Notes: generated by a model not told the origin, from the sequence alone. A DNA stretch of 64,000 nt from Zymoseptoria tritici IPO323 (GCF_000219625.1 NC_018212.1:744001-808000); one strand, 5' to 3'; shown: positions 1 to 12,790, counted from the first letter of the stretch. Numbers and translations: made by a program.

Positions 1-3000
1 ATCCACTGCCTCCTCCCCGACTATAGCCACTCCGGACTTGACGTCCACGAGCTCTGCCTCTCCCACGGACACCATCGAAATGACTGCATCTCCTTCTAAT
101 GAGGATACATCGGCAGCCCAGAGCAGTACTTCCCCGGATTCACTCACCGCTCAGGTCGGCCTTGAATCAACCGTGGCTTCCTCATTCAGCCAATTCTCCT
201 CGGTCTCTCTTGATAGTCTATCTGGACCAGAGATCATCAGCAGTCTACCATCGACTGCCACCTCCTTCAACGTTCCAGGTTTGACGTCAACACTCTTTGA
301 GACCTCCTCTCTGAACGATCCATCGTCTACGTCGGCCAGCAGCGGAGAGATCTTTGAGTCCACTGCAACCGTGATATCAGGGTCTTTCCAAGTTCCTCTA
401 CGCCTGATCAATCGTCCACCATCACCACCAGCAATGGAGGAATCGTGGACCCTACCGCAACTATCAATCCGGGTCTCTCTTTGTCCACTCCCCAATATCA
501 ATTCAATACGAGCTCTACAGTTGATCAGACTTCTGACCTAAGCAGCAACTCTGCGTTCATCACGACAACGATGAGTGTTCAGTCTTCGCCCAGCATCGAG
601 CCGACCGTCCCTATCGTTCTCCCTATCGATCTCACATCTTCAAGCTTCGAGCCTTTGATCGAGGGAACGACAAGTTCGCGATCCACGTCAAACATTCAAG
701 GGCCTTCTTCGGCAAGCAACAGCTCTACCGTTACGACAAGCAGCTCTACTTTCGGTACCACCGGCATCAGCACTTCCGTCTCGACAGATATTGAGCCGAC
801 CCTCCCGATTGTTCTTCCGGATAGCTCCAGCACTGCAATCATCGTTCCTTCACCTGTGAGTACAACTACTGCCGCCATCGCGGGCTCAAGCGCGACCTCT
901 TCGCTCGTCCAGGCAATAGACACAGCCGCATTAAGCTCTTCAGCCTCATCTGCTCAGAACTCTGCCGGCGACCGGAGCACTTCTCGTACGAGTAACAACA
1001 GTGGAGAAAGTACCCCGACTACCGATTTCACGAGCGCGACCAGTAGCTTTAGAGCCGCCACACCGGTGATCGGGACCCCGTCCTCGACAAATATCGAGCC
1101 AACTCTGCCAAATCCTCTCCCCGTCGATTCCACGACTGCATTTGTCAACCCTTTGTCCTCTGGTACAACTGTCATCGCGATTCCTGGCTCAAGCACTGGA
1201 GAAAGCTCGCCAACGAGCAGCAGCTTCAGCATTGCGATAAGCAGCTCAACCACGACCTCGACGGCAAGCTCGTCCATTCCTGGTACCTCCTCCATTCCTG
1301 GTGCCTCGACAACTCCAATTGAGATTATTCCATCTCCAGCGACCACCGTCACTTTGGGCAGTAGCCCCTCGCCTTCTTGCATTGCCGAGAATGAGGTCTG
1401 TGATCCGAAGCTTCTGGACCAAGTGATCCCTCTTGCATGCTGCTCAGGATTTCAGTGTAGACTGGGGCATGTTTCGGCGGCCATAGGTTCAGAATCTGCG
1501 GAGCTTGACGCCTCAGTCCTCAAGTGCCGACCTAGTGCGCCCCTGGTCGATGGCTCATTGTCGATTGGCAGTCAAACGGCGTTCAATTCTTCCGTCACGA
1601 CAGCTGTCAGTAGCCTGTTAGCTGAAGCTAGCAGCTTTGCGACTGCCACCTCGATCGTGCCGTCGACAACGTCGAGTGTTGACACTACCGCCCCGTCGAC
1701 TGCGAGCACTCCGACTTCGCTCTCTCAATCTGCCTCTAGTGCGACCACGCAAATCTTGACCACGCCAGTCTTGACCACGCCAGTCTTGACCACGCCGGCC
1801 TTGACAACACCAGTGTTCTCAGTTCCAGGTGCCCAAGGTTCGTCCTCTTCTCAGAGTACATCCTCCACTCCAAGTTCATCCTTTATGCAAGAATCGTCCC
1901 CGGTCCAGAGTCCATCTTCCACTCAGATTTCATCCTCTGTCCAGAGCTCCTCGGCTCAGTCCACCGTTATCAGCCAGGTTTTCTTGACCACGACGGTGTC
2001 TTCTTCTGCGATAAGCATTAGCACTGCTACGTCGTCAACGTATGCCACGCAGTCTTGCGCTCCGCTCAATCGGGCTTGTTCTTTGGATACCATAGATCCG
2101 CTGTTCCCACTTGGCTGTTGCGATGGGCTCCAATGCAGAATCGCGAGCGCCTCCATTTCCGCAGATGCCGGTTCTCAAGACATCGGGGCGTCAGTTCTCA
2201 AGTGCCGACCAAGCGCACCTTTGGCCAGTGCATCAGTGTCACTTGGTATTACGACGACTATATCACAATCGAGTGCGTTGGCTTTGGGCTCTTCCGTCAG
2301 CACATCCACCAGTAGCCTTGAAAGCGCTGGCAGCTCCACGGTCACTTCGCCGCTTGCTTCGACGACCATGTCTTCGCTTAGCTCGATATCCTCCTCTTCA
2401 TCAGCCGGCACTACGATCTCCTCACTTGGTAGCACTACCGCATTCTCTATCTCGGAATCAACCACGACAGCAGCATTTCCGCCAACCGCAGAAAGCAGCA
2501 GTACAGTTTATTCCGCTGCTACCGCCACTCCTTCTTGCGTCGCTCCGAATGCACGCTGCATTGAGCCCATCACAAACATACTGTTCCAGCCTGGCTGCTG
2601 TCCTGGATACGAGTGCCGCATCGCAAGCATTTCCTTGGATGTGGGATTCTCCTCTGATGCTGAGGCGTCAATACTCAAGTGTCGCCCAAGCGGAAGCTCA
2701 ATCGAGGCATCATCGTCAATTGGAGTCCAGATAAACTCAAGCTCGTTGACGGTGACAGCCTTGAGCTCTTCTGCGCCAGTTGTCGGCAGCTCTTCCGCGC
2801 CAGTTGTGAGTAGCTCTTCCGCGCCAATTACCAGCAGTTCTTCGGCATCAGGTGTCGGTAGCTCTTCCATTACCAGCACCTCAACTTCGGCAAGCCTCGC
2901 TTCCGCTTTGAACTCATCTACTGGCACCACCACGAGCTTATCAAGTGCCACGACGACTCGATCTTCTATTACTACCGGCCTTCTGTCGAGTCTGGTTGAT

Positions 3001-6000
3001 GGCATTGCCAATGGTGATGGTTTCACATTCTTGAACGATGAAACCAGCGGTACCGGCACAAGCTCGAGAACATCCGCTCTGTTGTCCACGATGAGCGCCT
3101 CCAGCATTTCGACTACTTCTTTATCGCGGACAAGCACAACTTCTCCCGTCGGTCCATCGACAACTCTTTCCGCCACGTCTTTGACTTCGTCGTCTATCCT
3201 CTCATCGTTAACGTCAAATCCGGTCATTGCAAGTTCATCTTCGGCGTCGGCTTCCTCCCCGTCCACGGCAATCAAGTCAAGCTCGTCTCCGGCGGCTATA
3301 TCAAGCTTGTCAGCTCCCAGCTCTATTTTGGCTAGCTCGAACTCTTCTCTTTCGAGCGCTGTGTCCTCAGCAGTAACGTCGTCTGCAAGTCCGAGCGCTG
3401 CATCCAACCCGTTGCCGTCCACTGGCACAACAATACAGAGCGCTGACACCACGATACCGAGCGTCTCCCCGTCCGCTGGCACAACGATACACAGCGTCTC
3501 GTCTTCCACCGGCACAACACCACAAAGTGTCTCGCCCTCCAGTGGGACAACAGTACAGGATGCCTCGACCTCCAGTGGGACAACCATAACTTCGGCGTCT
3601 CCCGTGGGATTCTTTAGCTCTTCCACTTTGGCGACCTCTTCCCTATCTACGTCTTCGACATCAGCGACCCTGTCAGCTTCACCGGCGGCAATTTTGACCG
3701 GCTTCCCTTCGAGCTTGCCCGAGGTGGCCTCGTCCGCGCTTTCAACTACGTTAACTACAACTGTCTCCTCCGCCGCTGCCACTACTAGTAACTGTATCGC
3801 CGAAAATGGACTGTGCGATCCAAAACTTTTGGACCCTCTGCTCCATCTCAATTGCTGCACAGGCTATTAATGCAGAATTGCAAGCGCTACTATCGCCGCT
3901 GATGCAGGCTCCCTGGACATCGGAACTTCCATTCTCAAGTGCAGACCAAACGCGCCTGCGATTGAAATATCGGCGGGAACACAGGCGATGACGTCCCAGA
4001 CTGTGCCCGTCTCGCAGTCTACGATCACCCCAGGGAGTGCCTCGACAACTGTATCAACGAGTTCAGCACCTGTCAGCATCGTGTCCACCTCGTCGTCCCT
4101 ACTCGTCACCACATTGTCTCCTCTGGCTTCAAGCTCATCGTCGGCGGCAACGACGTCCCAGACTCCTCCCGTGAGCAGTCAAGCGTCCACAAGTCTGACA
4201 ATAATGGGTCCGGCAGCGCTCAGTACGACTAGCTCCATCTCGAGCATCTCCTTATCGAGTTCATCAGCCAGCCTCAGCACCAGCCTAGCACCAGTGAGCT
4301 TGTCCTCAAGCTCATCTGCAATGTCCACAAGCCTTAGCACCAGCCTGGTGCTATTGAGCTTACCTGCATCGTCCGCAAGCTTTACCACCAGCCTGGCCCC
4401 ATTGAGCTTGTCCTCAAGCAGCACGACAAGCTCTATTTTGAGCACTTCCTCGCCGAGCCCGTCCGCAAGCCTCAATACCAGCTTATCAACACCGTCCTCG
4501 TCCCTAACCGCTACCACATCTTTCGCTCCAGTAGCAAGCTCGCCTCTAAGCACAACGTTAAGCTTAGCGCAGAGCCAGCCCTCAACCAGTTCAAATTCCG
4601 TGTCAAGCTCGTCGGTCGCGTCCGGAGGAGCAAGCTCGTCCCTCGCCTCGGCAAGCTCTTCATCTTTGGCCCCATCAACTACCCTCAACACCAGCCTGGC
4701 CTCGTTGCGCTCCTCCTCCTCATCAGATGCCTCCCCCTCATCAGGCCCCTCCTCCACATCAGGTGCTTCAGCCATAAGCTCTTCCATATTGAGCGTTGCG
4801 TCGCAGGCCCCCTCATCCTCGAGTCTTTCGTCCGGCGGCACTCTAGCATCTACTCAAAGTCCATCGTTGAACGCAGGGACTTCGACAACGGTTTCCAGCG
4901 CCTCCTCGGCCGCGGCCACCTGCAAAAATGTAGACCAAAACTGCAATGAGATCTCGACACTTCTTAACCCAGTCTTGGGTAATGGTGGTTGCTGTACGGG
5001 ACTCGAGTGCCGCCTTATCGCTCTCTCAGGCTCTTTGGCAAGCGGCTCTCTCGCTGTCGGTGGGCAGGTTCTTCGGTGTCAATCTTCTGGAGCAAGCGTC
5101 TCGGCTTCCGTGGGCATCGGAGTTCAGGCTACTTCGTCGACGATCAGCCAAGCTTCCACAAGCCAGGCGTCGACCTCGCCGGCGGTATCTTCCTCCATGG
5201 GCCCGGCAGCCTCCTCACCCACCCTCTTCTCCTCCTCCTCCTCCTCCTCCGCGACGACCTCCACGACCTCATTGTCAACCTCTTCATCGGTCTTCTCGTC
5301 TCTCATGGCTTCGTCGTCTACACCGAGCGCATCGTCTTCGGCGAGCGTATCGTCTTCAGCGAGTGTATCTTCTTCAGCCAGCGTATCGTCTCCAGCGAAC
5401 GTACCGTCTTCATCGCTCTCTTTGTCGCTCATGGCTTCGTCATCTTCAGCGAGTGCGTCGGCTCCAGCGGCCATCTCGCCTTCAACAAGCTTCTCGTCCG
5501 TCGTAGCCCAGCAGACGACGAGCTCTTCCTCCGGAGCAGTCACGACATCCGTGTCTTCTCTATCCACCAGCACGACAGCTACCACGACAGTGATATCTAC
5601 GACCGTTGCAACGACTACACTTGGCGCTGTCGCCTCGAATGCTGCTAGTCCAAGCTCTGCCTCAGGCTCCAGCCAGAACGCAGCGTCCAATTCTACAGGA
5701 ACGTCCACTGCTCCGCCTGCCCCAAGCTCCAGTTCGGTTGCGTCTACATCGACAACATCCTCTCAAACGCCAACTGTGTCTTCTGGTACCCCGTCGACAA
5801 GCTCTTCGACTTCGACTCTGGCCTCATCATCGACATATTCGACTGTCTCTTCCTCAGCAATGTCTGCGGCATCATTATCGTCACCTTCGACAATTTCTTC
5901 GGGTACTTCCTTGGTCTCATCTTCGACTCAAAGCACGGCTCTTCTTTCAAGCTCGTCGCCAAATGTCTTATCGTCCACGAGTTCGTCAACAGTCCGCACG

Positions 6001-7329
6001 AGCACATCAACCTCCATACAATCGAGCAGCAGTTCAGTCGTCCAGCCGAGCAGCAGTCCGGCAGTATCATTTACCAGTACCACGGCCACGCTATCGACCA
6101 GCGCCGCAGCTACGCAGTCGAGTAGCAGTACAGCTGCGCCCTCGACTAGCAGTCTAGCCGTCCCACCCAGCAGCAGTCCAGCCGTTCAATCGAGCAGCAG
6201 TCCAGCCGCCCAATCGATCAGCAGTTCTGCGGCATCGTCCAGTCCGGCAGTATCCAATTCTTCAGCCAAGCCAAGCTCCAGCTCCATCCCTCCCACATCG
6301 ACAACGGCCAGCCAGTCGACCACTATCACGACCATACAGACGACAACTACTACCAAAGCGGCCACGACGACAACGACATCCTCCTCGAAGACGACTTCTG
6401 TATGTGCAACCCAAGGTGCCGCGCAGACGGCCTGCGCAGTTCCGGAGTACAACTATTCTACTTCCGGCGGCAAAGTCTACGCAATCTGCAAGAGCTCCGA
6501 CTATCAGGGCTACTCCCCTGCTCCGTATCCCGGTCCATACACCCCGGAGTCATGTGCCGAGCTCTGTTCCCAGACCGCTGGCTGTCAAAAATCTGTATGG
6601 AGGATTTCCAATGGGGAATGTCACCTGAAGACAGCGCCCAATCCCGTCACCTGGGCCTGTGACGATGCGTTCTGGAGCGCTCGCTTGATATCCTCGCCGC
6701 CTGTCACAACAACGACTACGACGTCCGCGGCTCCTGCAGCTGCATCCACAAGCAAAGCTTCAACGACGTCCGCGACCAAAGCTGCTACAACGACAACGAC
6801 AACGGCGGCAGCTGCTACCACTGCTGCATCTTCGTGTGGAAAGGCCGGCGATCGCTGTTTGTTAAGCTCTGACTGCTGCACCGGCCTCGGCCTCACTTGC
6901 AAATTATTGAGCGGTTCGGGTGGTCTGCTCACGTGTCAACAGGGCAGTGGTCTATTCAGAAAACGAGACTTGGACGCAGACCCACCTGAGCTTGTCAAAT
7001 GTGATCGTCAAGCAGCTACAGGAGCCCTGAACGTGGGCGGCTGCGAGAATTGCTACTGCGATCCCGAAGAGGGCACGTTCAATGCCTACTGTACTGGACA
7101 GTCTGGAAGTCGACAAGAGTGTGCGAGCAGCAGCGAGTGTCCCGTTGGAGAATTCTGCTCGCAATATCCTGGGTTCACGACAGGTCAATGTGTGGCGTCG
7201 CTGCGAGGATCCGGAACGGCGTGCAAGTCGAATTCAGTGCTCTTCATGGTGTGGTTACCGGTAGAGGTAGGGTGCTCACCACCACCACCAACAGACGAGA
7301 AATCGCTCACCAACTCCACTAGTGGTTAA
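1..7329 (+). CDS. Giant Ser/Thr-rich mucin-like surface protein with Cys modules and PAN/Apple-like domain; 5' partial, two lesions
   Basis: Probably a secreted or wall-bound, O-glycosylated adhesin-like protein (inferred from composition). It reads in frame 2 from base 2 to about 385, then in frame 1 to the TAA at 7327-7329, roughly 2,440 codons; the N-terminus and any signal peptide are off the left edge. Long Ser/Thr/Ala tracts separate five related Cys modules (about 1378-1545, 2056-2220, 2536-2694, 3790-3954, 4918-5094), each C-x6-C, then CC-x4-C, then a final C usually in LKCRP. A PAN/Apple-like domain (6400-6690, core ESCAELCSQTAGC), a sixth short Cys module (6835-6940), a dibasic RKR (6958-6966) and a Cys-rich tail (6997-7230) follow. 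Lesions: a one-base frame change near 385 and an in-frame TAA at 3868. The last 90 bases resemble the mutated sequence at 7525-7605, so the native 3' end is uncertain. Codon use is normal, unlike the mutated DNA downstream. Confidence 0.8.
370..395 (+). other. Frame change inside the mucin-like gene
   Basis: Ser/Thr-rich coding runs in frame 2 up to about 385 (ending near VISGSFQ) and continues in frame 1 (SSSTPDQSS). The step equals loss of one base. I see no good fungal 5' and 3' splice pair of suitable length here, so a real deletion or a sequence error is more likely than an intron. Confidence 0.65.
1756..1815 (+). repeat. 15-bp tandem repeat, four units, coding LTTPV-like pentapeptides
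   Basis: Units start at 1756, 1771, 1786 and 1801 with few differences. They are in frame within the mucin-like gene and could expand or contract by slippage. Confidence 0.85.
3421..3600 (+). repeat. Degenerate 33-60-bp coding repeat (GTT-x-SVSPS type)
   Basis: Several imperfect units of the form GTTIxS-V/A-SPS follow one another in the Ser/Thr-rich linker before the fourth Cys module. This is length-variable linker sequence of a mucin-like protein. Confidence 0.65.
3868..3870 (+). other. In-frame TAA in the fourth Cys module (probable CAA to TAA)
   Basis: The reading frame is open on both sides. Sister modules have Gln or Glu at this place before CR (FQCR, LQCR, YECR), whereas here the text is CCTGY-stop-CRIAS. 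CAA to TAA is the CpA to TpA change typical of RIP, although the rest of this gene is not mutated. Confidence 0.8.
5330..5405 (+). repeat. 18-bp tandem repeat coding SASVSS units
   Basis: Four or more consecutive units of Ser-Ala-Ser-Val-Ser-Ser type in frame in the mucin-like gene. No function beyond linker is visible. Confidence 0.75.
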
Positions 7330-7330
7330 A
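7240..7330 (+). repeat. Left member of a near-repeat pair, CpA retained
   Basis: Matches 7525-7605, sharing TTACCGGTA, a triplet-repeat tract, then ACAGACGAGAAATCGCT and ACTAGT. This copy has CACCACCACCAC where the right copy has TACTACTACTAC. It forms the last codons of the mucin-like reading frame. Confidence 0.7.
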
Positions 7331-7912
7331 TACCAGATTACGTAAGAATTTGGGGGCCAAAAGGAGACGTTTTGGGAACGACCCGAATATCGCTTTCCGG
7401 TATTTAGTAGACAAAGAGACCCGCGGATATCTTCGAGATTTAGCTGTTTTGCGAAGCCTCCGGAAGGCGTTTATATAAGTTTCGACATCGACCTCGCCGT
7501 CGCGATCCTATTAGCCCGGAGCTCGCTCTTCTTAGTTACCGGTATATATATAAATCCTTACTACTACTACTAACAGACGAGAAATCGCTTACTAAACCAA
7601 CTAGTAACTATACTAACTAATACTAGTAACTAAATCTACTAGACTATAAAGAGCACTAGTCGAATTACGTAGCTAAGAAGAAGCGTAGTTAGTTATATAG
7701 GAAGAAGAAGAGTAGTAGAGCGGTAAAGTAATAAGAGACGAATCTCCTCTTTAATTAAATAGTAAAGTTACTATATAATTTACTATACGAATGTGCCTTC
7801 CCTAGAGGAAGTAACGAACGGATTAATTATATCTTTATAGATACATTTCCTTAGTCGTACATTTCCTTAGTTCTTAGATAATTAGATAAACGTAGCTAGA
7901 ACTACGGCAATC
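7331..7912. other. Non-coding mutated sequence between the mucin-like gene and the LINE
   Basis: Contains the right member of the near-repeat pair (7525-7605), with its CA steps converted to TA. The rest is RIP-like sequence with no readable protein. Bases 7913-7929 are the target duplication of the following LINE, so this DNA was continuous with 14304 onward before that insertion. Confidence 0.6.
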
Positions 7913-7929
7913 TATATATACCTCTTGTT
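7913..7929. repeat. 17-bp target-site duplication of LINE copy 1, left
   Basis: Identical to 14287-14303; its last bases overlap the start of the TTTG tail. Confidence 0.85.
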
Positions 7930-8051
7930 TGTTTGTTTGTTTGTTTGTTTGTTCTATTTACGTCCTATAGGAGTCTATAACTATGTAGGACGGCTGTCTC
8001 GCGACAGTAGTCTATCTATGTACAATCGTTATTCTCTCGTATCTCTTAACC

Positions 8052-11000
8052 TTAGGGAAAGACCCGTGCCTAGGATAGTAGCGAGCTAGTATCGAAGGAC
8101 TTTAAAGAAAGACAAATAAGGAAAAGTAAAAGGAGTGTAGGCTAGACGGTCTCGTCTTCGCCTCTTGCTAGGTGCTAGGACCTAGAAGCAATCTTTATAT
8201 CCAAGAGAAAGGTAGTAAGGTATTTCTAGAGTTCCTTATCTTCTACTATTTCTAATAGAGATTGTGCTTGTCGTAGCGGTAGTAGCCTAAATACATCGTA
8301 GATAGGGCAGCTATATACGAGGTGTTCTACTATTTCTCGTCGTCCGTAAGGGTAGTCTAGCGTCGTTACGTGTCTAAAGCGATAGAGATAGGACTTTAGG
8401 TATCCGTATCCTAATAGGATAGTATAGAAGGCACTAGTTAAAGCGCGTCTTCCTCCTATTCTATGTTTTCCTAGCGAGCTCTATAGAAATCGACTAAGGT
8501 AGCTATTTGTATTCCTAGGTACCTTATTAATCTCCTGTTGTCTTACTATTTTATATCGGGTTTTCCAGACGCTAAAGAGATCGTCTTTTGCGTAGTTAGC
8601 CCTCTCGTGTTCTACGAAATGCTTATATTATCGAAGTCGATAATAGAGTAGTTGTATCTATATTCTCTATCGTTTTTACGGAAGTATCTCTCTCGAGTCC
8701 TCGTATCGGACTTCTCGCGTATCCGAAGGCGCGCTTTAGATAGCGAGTCTTATAGGGTAGTTTTCGGGTAGCTTTGCTACGCATAGAGAGTATAAAATTA
8801 ACTATCTCTCTAGGCGTAGATCCGGGGGGAAGAGATTTAACTCTACTTCGGACAGGACGTTTAGGGCAGTACGGAAAACGCCTAGGATCTTTCTATAAGC
8901 CTTACTTTATAGAGATACTAGAGGTTTTATGCTCTTTTTCGACCGCTACTAAACCGGGGCCCCGTAGTCTGCTATTATAGTAACGTAGGCTAGGTAGATC
9001 TTTCTTAACGATATAGAAGATAGACTGCGTTCGGTATTTGCTAGTCTTTCTAATCGATAGAATGCCGCTTATGCTTATGCCGATCTTATTATAATATGCT
9101 CCTTAAAGGTAAGACCGGCGTCTAGCTAAATCCTAAGCTACCTTATCGCTTTCTTTGCCGGGCGAATAATATCGCCGTTTAGAAGAATTACCGGGCAATT
9201 AGACCCTTTCCCTTTCGAGAAGTGTACTAGGTCTGTCTTTGCTAGGTCGAAAGCAATCGAGTTCTTCTTTCCTAGGTCTATTAGCCTTCTTGCCTTACGT
9301 TCTAGTACCTTAGAGTTCTTCTTAAGGGACGTAGATAAGGTAGATAGTCTAATGTCGTCGATGTAGGAACTAGGAGTAACTCCTTATAGCAAGAAGAATA
9401 TGTCGCGCGTATAGATAAGAAAGAGGATAAGAGACATCGAGCTACCTTGCAGAACGCCGATCTCTACGTCCTAGAATTCTTATATCTATCCGTCGAATGC
9501 TATTCGTAGGCGTCTATTACTTATAAACGACTAAACCTAACGTATAAGGCTATACGGAAGCCTTAACTAGATTATTATTCTTAATAGTCGGTTCTTTGTA
9601 ACGTAGTCGTATACTCCTCTTACGTCGAGGAAGATAACCGAAGTCTTCTTTTTCTTTCTTCGATTCTCCTCGATTTCGTTCGTTAAGAGAAGCACCGTAT
9701 TAATAGCCGATTTCTTCTTTCGCCCTCCTAACTGCAAGTCGTGTAGAAGGGGCTTCGTCTCTACGATAATCCCTAGGCGTTTTGCGAGTATTCTCTCGCT
9801 AATCTTACTAAGACAGTTTAAGAGAGAGATAACTTAGTAGGCCTTAGGGACCGAATAGTCTAGTTTTCCCGGCTTTGCTAGAACTACGCCTGTCGCAACT
9901 TTCTAGCATCGGGGGTAGTATCCTTCGTCGAGTAGCCTACTATATATACGTAGAAAGGTAATAGGAATAGCGCTGTACGCTTTACTAATAATAGCTTACG
10001 TAATACTATCTAGGCCCGGCGTTTTTCCTTTTACTATCTTTATACTATAGGCGGCAGCGAGTTCCTCTTCGGTTAGCGTAGTCTAGCCCTAATCCCTAGC
10101 TATATACGCTTCCTAACGGCTAGGTAGAGGTTCCTCGGTAGGAGGGCGCGGAAATAAGGCTTCGGAGAAGGCCTTACATTTCCCCTCGAAAGAATCTTCG
10201 TTATTTATCGTAGGTATCTATCTTCGGCTGCTATTCCTAGTATAGGATATAGCTTTAAAGATAGATTTCGAGTCTTCTTTTTTAAGGAAAGTGTTCTAGT
10301 AGTTCTTCTTAGCTGTTTTAATAGCTTAGAAGTACTCGTTTCTCGCTTTCGTATACGCCTCTTTCTCGTCTAGCGTCGGCGTACGTCCGTAGGTAAAGGT
10401 CTGTCTATATGTTCTAGACATTGTACGGCGTAGCGTGCGTAGCTCTCTATTCTACTAAGGTTTTGCGTAGGCGTATACTACTTTCTCTAGGATTGCTCCC
10501 TGCATCGATTCGGTAATATACGAAGTAAAGGAGTCTGCGATGTTATCGAGGGAGTTCGTATAGTTAATAGACGTCGCCTTGCTTATTAGGAGATCTGTAA
10601 ATAGTTCCTAATCCGCGGAAGCTATATCTAGAACTACTTTCTTCTGTTAGGCTCGATCTTGCGCGCTAATAAGGTCTATAGATATAGCCTTATAGTCTAA
10701 GCCTGTCGGAATCGTTCTCTAGTCGATTTCTTTTATAGATAAGGATCCTCTTGTAAACGTAAGGTCTAGGACTAACTCTGCGTCTAGGTGCGGCCTATAG
10801 AAGGTCCCGACACCTATCGTATTACATAGAGTAAAGCCCTAGTCTTCTATCTACTCTATAAATTCGCGGGTACTAGTAGTATCCTTTCCCCTTAGATCCT
10901 AGGACGGGTGTCTAAGGTTAAAGTCTCCTACTAGTAGAGTGTTTAGAAGGAACGTGTTACGTAGAGAGTAGAGGCTTCTCTCTATTGTTCGTCGGTTTTG

Positions 11001-11394
11001 CGGGTTCTCGGTATCCTAAAGGTCCTTCTCGTTATAGAGATTAACTATCTAGATCTTATTGCCCTTCTTGTCTAAAATAATAAAGGAAAGTATGTCGCTA
11101 TTGTCTAATAAAATAGGAGAGATATTAACGTTAAGTCTTATGCTAATATATAGCATTGTTCTTAGCCGGATCGTCGAATCCGTAGTCGTTAGGAATAGCT
11201 AGTTATAATCCCGGTATGCGATAGATCTTGTCTCTTTGTAGCCTGTTATCGGGTCTTTTATAGTCTACGGTTCCTAGACTAGTAGAAGGTCGGCTTTCTG
11301 CTTAACCGCGACGTCTAAGGTAGACTCTGTAGCCTCGATAGATTAGTTAAGATTAACGTAGAAAATCCGTAGAGAGTGTTCTAATATATAGAAC
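8052..11394 (-). pseudogene. LINE ORF2 (endonuclease-reverse transcriptase), copy 1
   Basis: Nicks the target and reverse-transcribes the element RNA in a functional LINE. Positions come from alignment with the better-resolved copy 2 ORF2 (55417-58749), its reverse complement with scattered transitions. The span is 10 bases longer than in copy 2 and not a multiple of three, so there are small indels as well as stops. Order on the minus strand: endonuclease (about 11.39-10.7 kb), reverse transcriptase (about 10.0-9.3 kb), C-terminal zinc-knuckle-like region near 8.3 kb. It cannot be translated. Confidence 0.8.
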
Positions 11395-12547
11395 GTTCTA
11401 GGGGCCTCCCTTTCTATTATATACGATCCTTCGCCTTCTCGACTCTTAGGCTGTCCGCGCCTACGTATAGACAGTTTTAAATAGCCCTTTTTGCCTCCTC
11501 CTCGGTAGCAAAACCTACTAGAACTGTCGCCCTAGTAAGAGTCCTTCTTCTTTCTTCGTTTGTTAGCCAAATCGGGGTGCCTGCGAGTTTAAGACCTCTA
11601 TTAAAGGTCTTAATTTCTCGTTAAATGTCCTATAGGCCCGTTAGCGTATTAAAGTTCGCAGTCGAGACGCCGTAGACTACGACCTTATGCTAGAGAGAGT
11701 CCTCTATTACCTGTGCCTCGCCTACGATATCGGTAACCTTAGTAAGGCTATCGATCGTTCGTTAGCAGGCTTTCTCTATTACAAAGTTTAGGACAATATT
11801 ACCCTAAACTAATTTCTTTATCGTAAGGACAGCTAGCTCTTAGTCTTCGCCTTTAAGAGCGTTGTTAATTTTGTCTCGGGTTGCAATCTAGTCGAGTTCC
11901 TTCTCTTTATCCTTTAGTATAAGGATAAGAGGTATCGGTTCTGCTTATTCTTTCGGCTTGCTAGCCCTCCGGGAGACGGTCGTCTACTATTGTTGTTATT
12001 GTTATTATTGTTGTGTTGTCTTTATTATCGAGGAGGTAGAGGTAGAGGTAGCGGATCCGCTATCTCCCTTAATAACGTCTGCAAAAGTAGGCTTCTTTGC
12101 CTATACTGCTAGTTTCTTTGTTGTCGTTTCTAGGTTCGAGACTTACTTTGCGAGGATTTAGGACGTTATCTTAAAGTCTATATACTCGGTAAAGTGCCGA
12201 AAGACTTCGAGAAGGTCGAGAACCTAGGTTTGTTCTTCTAGAATCCCGCCTAGATCCCCTACCGCTTCGACTAGTAGCTGTCGGGCTTATAGGATCTTCT
12301 CGTTCGCGGGCATATAAGAGAGTGTTTGTTTCTTTCCGAGAGAAGGGCTACAAGTCGGGGAGCTACTAAATTCGAAGGGGTTTTGCCTTTTCCTAGGTAG
12401 GAAAGGAATACCGGTTCTTTTTAGTAGTTCCTTCGGCAACGGCAGGGTTTTAAGAGACTTAAACGTAACTTCCTCGTCCCCTCTAGCCGTAGCTTTTAGA
12501 GTCTAAGGGGCTATACTTGCGTCTATTATTTCCGTCTCGGTAGATAT
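11388..12547 (-). pseudogene. LINE ORF1 (Gag-like RNA-binding protein), copy 1; start codon lost
   Basis: Counterpart of 54251-55420 in copy 2. The initiating ATG of copy 2 appears here as ATA (complement of 12545-12547), a TpG to TpA change, so this copy lacks even its start. A run coding Gln-rich and Thr-rich sequence is visible near 12.0 kb. Several TAG stops follow. Confidence 0.7.
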
Positions 12548-12790
12548 TGTCTTGTTATTGTTGTTTGTTGTTTAAAAAGAGGCTTAGCAGTCTTACGCCG
12601 AGAGGGCTACTTGTTCGTCTCTATTTCTAATCGCGTTCGGGTCCTAGCCTACTTACGACACTAGGGCACTCTTCTCCCTACTATACAAAGTAGGAGTATA
12701 GGAGAAGGTATACTTTAAAGAGGAGAGAAGAGATATATAAATATACCTCTACTTCTAGGAAGTACTTTAGCCTATAGTAACGTACGTCTT

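Noticed and set aside
5744..6157. Alternative-frame Arg/His/Pro-rich ORFs inside the mucin-like gene
   Set aside because: Frame-shifted readings of Ser/Thr repeats without Cys modules or start context.
151..6932. Long minus-strand ORFs opposite the mucin-like gene (for example 2508-3860, 4179-4841, 5124-5708)
   Set aside because: They mirror the Ser/Thr codon pattern of the plus-strand gene (Glu/Asp/Val/Leu-rich shadows) and have no motifs of their own.
8774..8980. ORF of 68 codons and its twin at 57821-58027
   Set aside because: Antisense to the LINE reverse transcriptase region; conserved only because both LINE copies share it.
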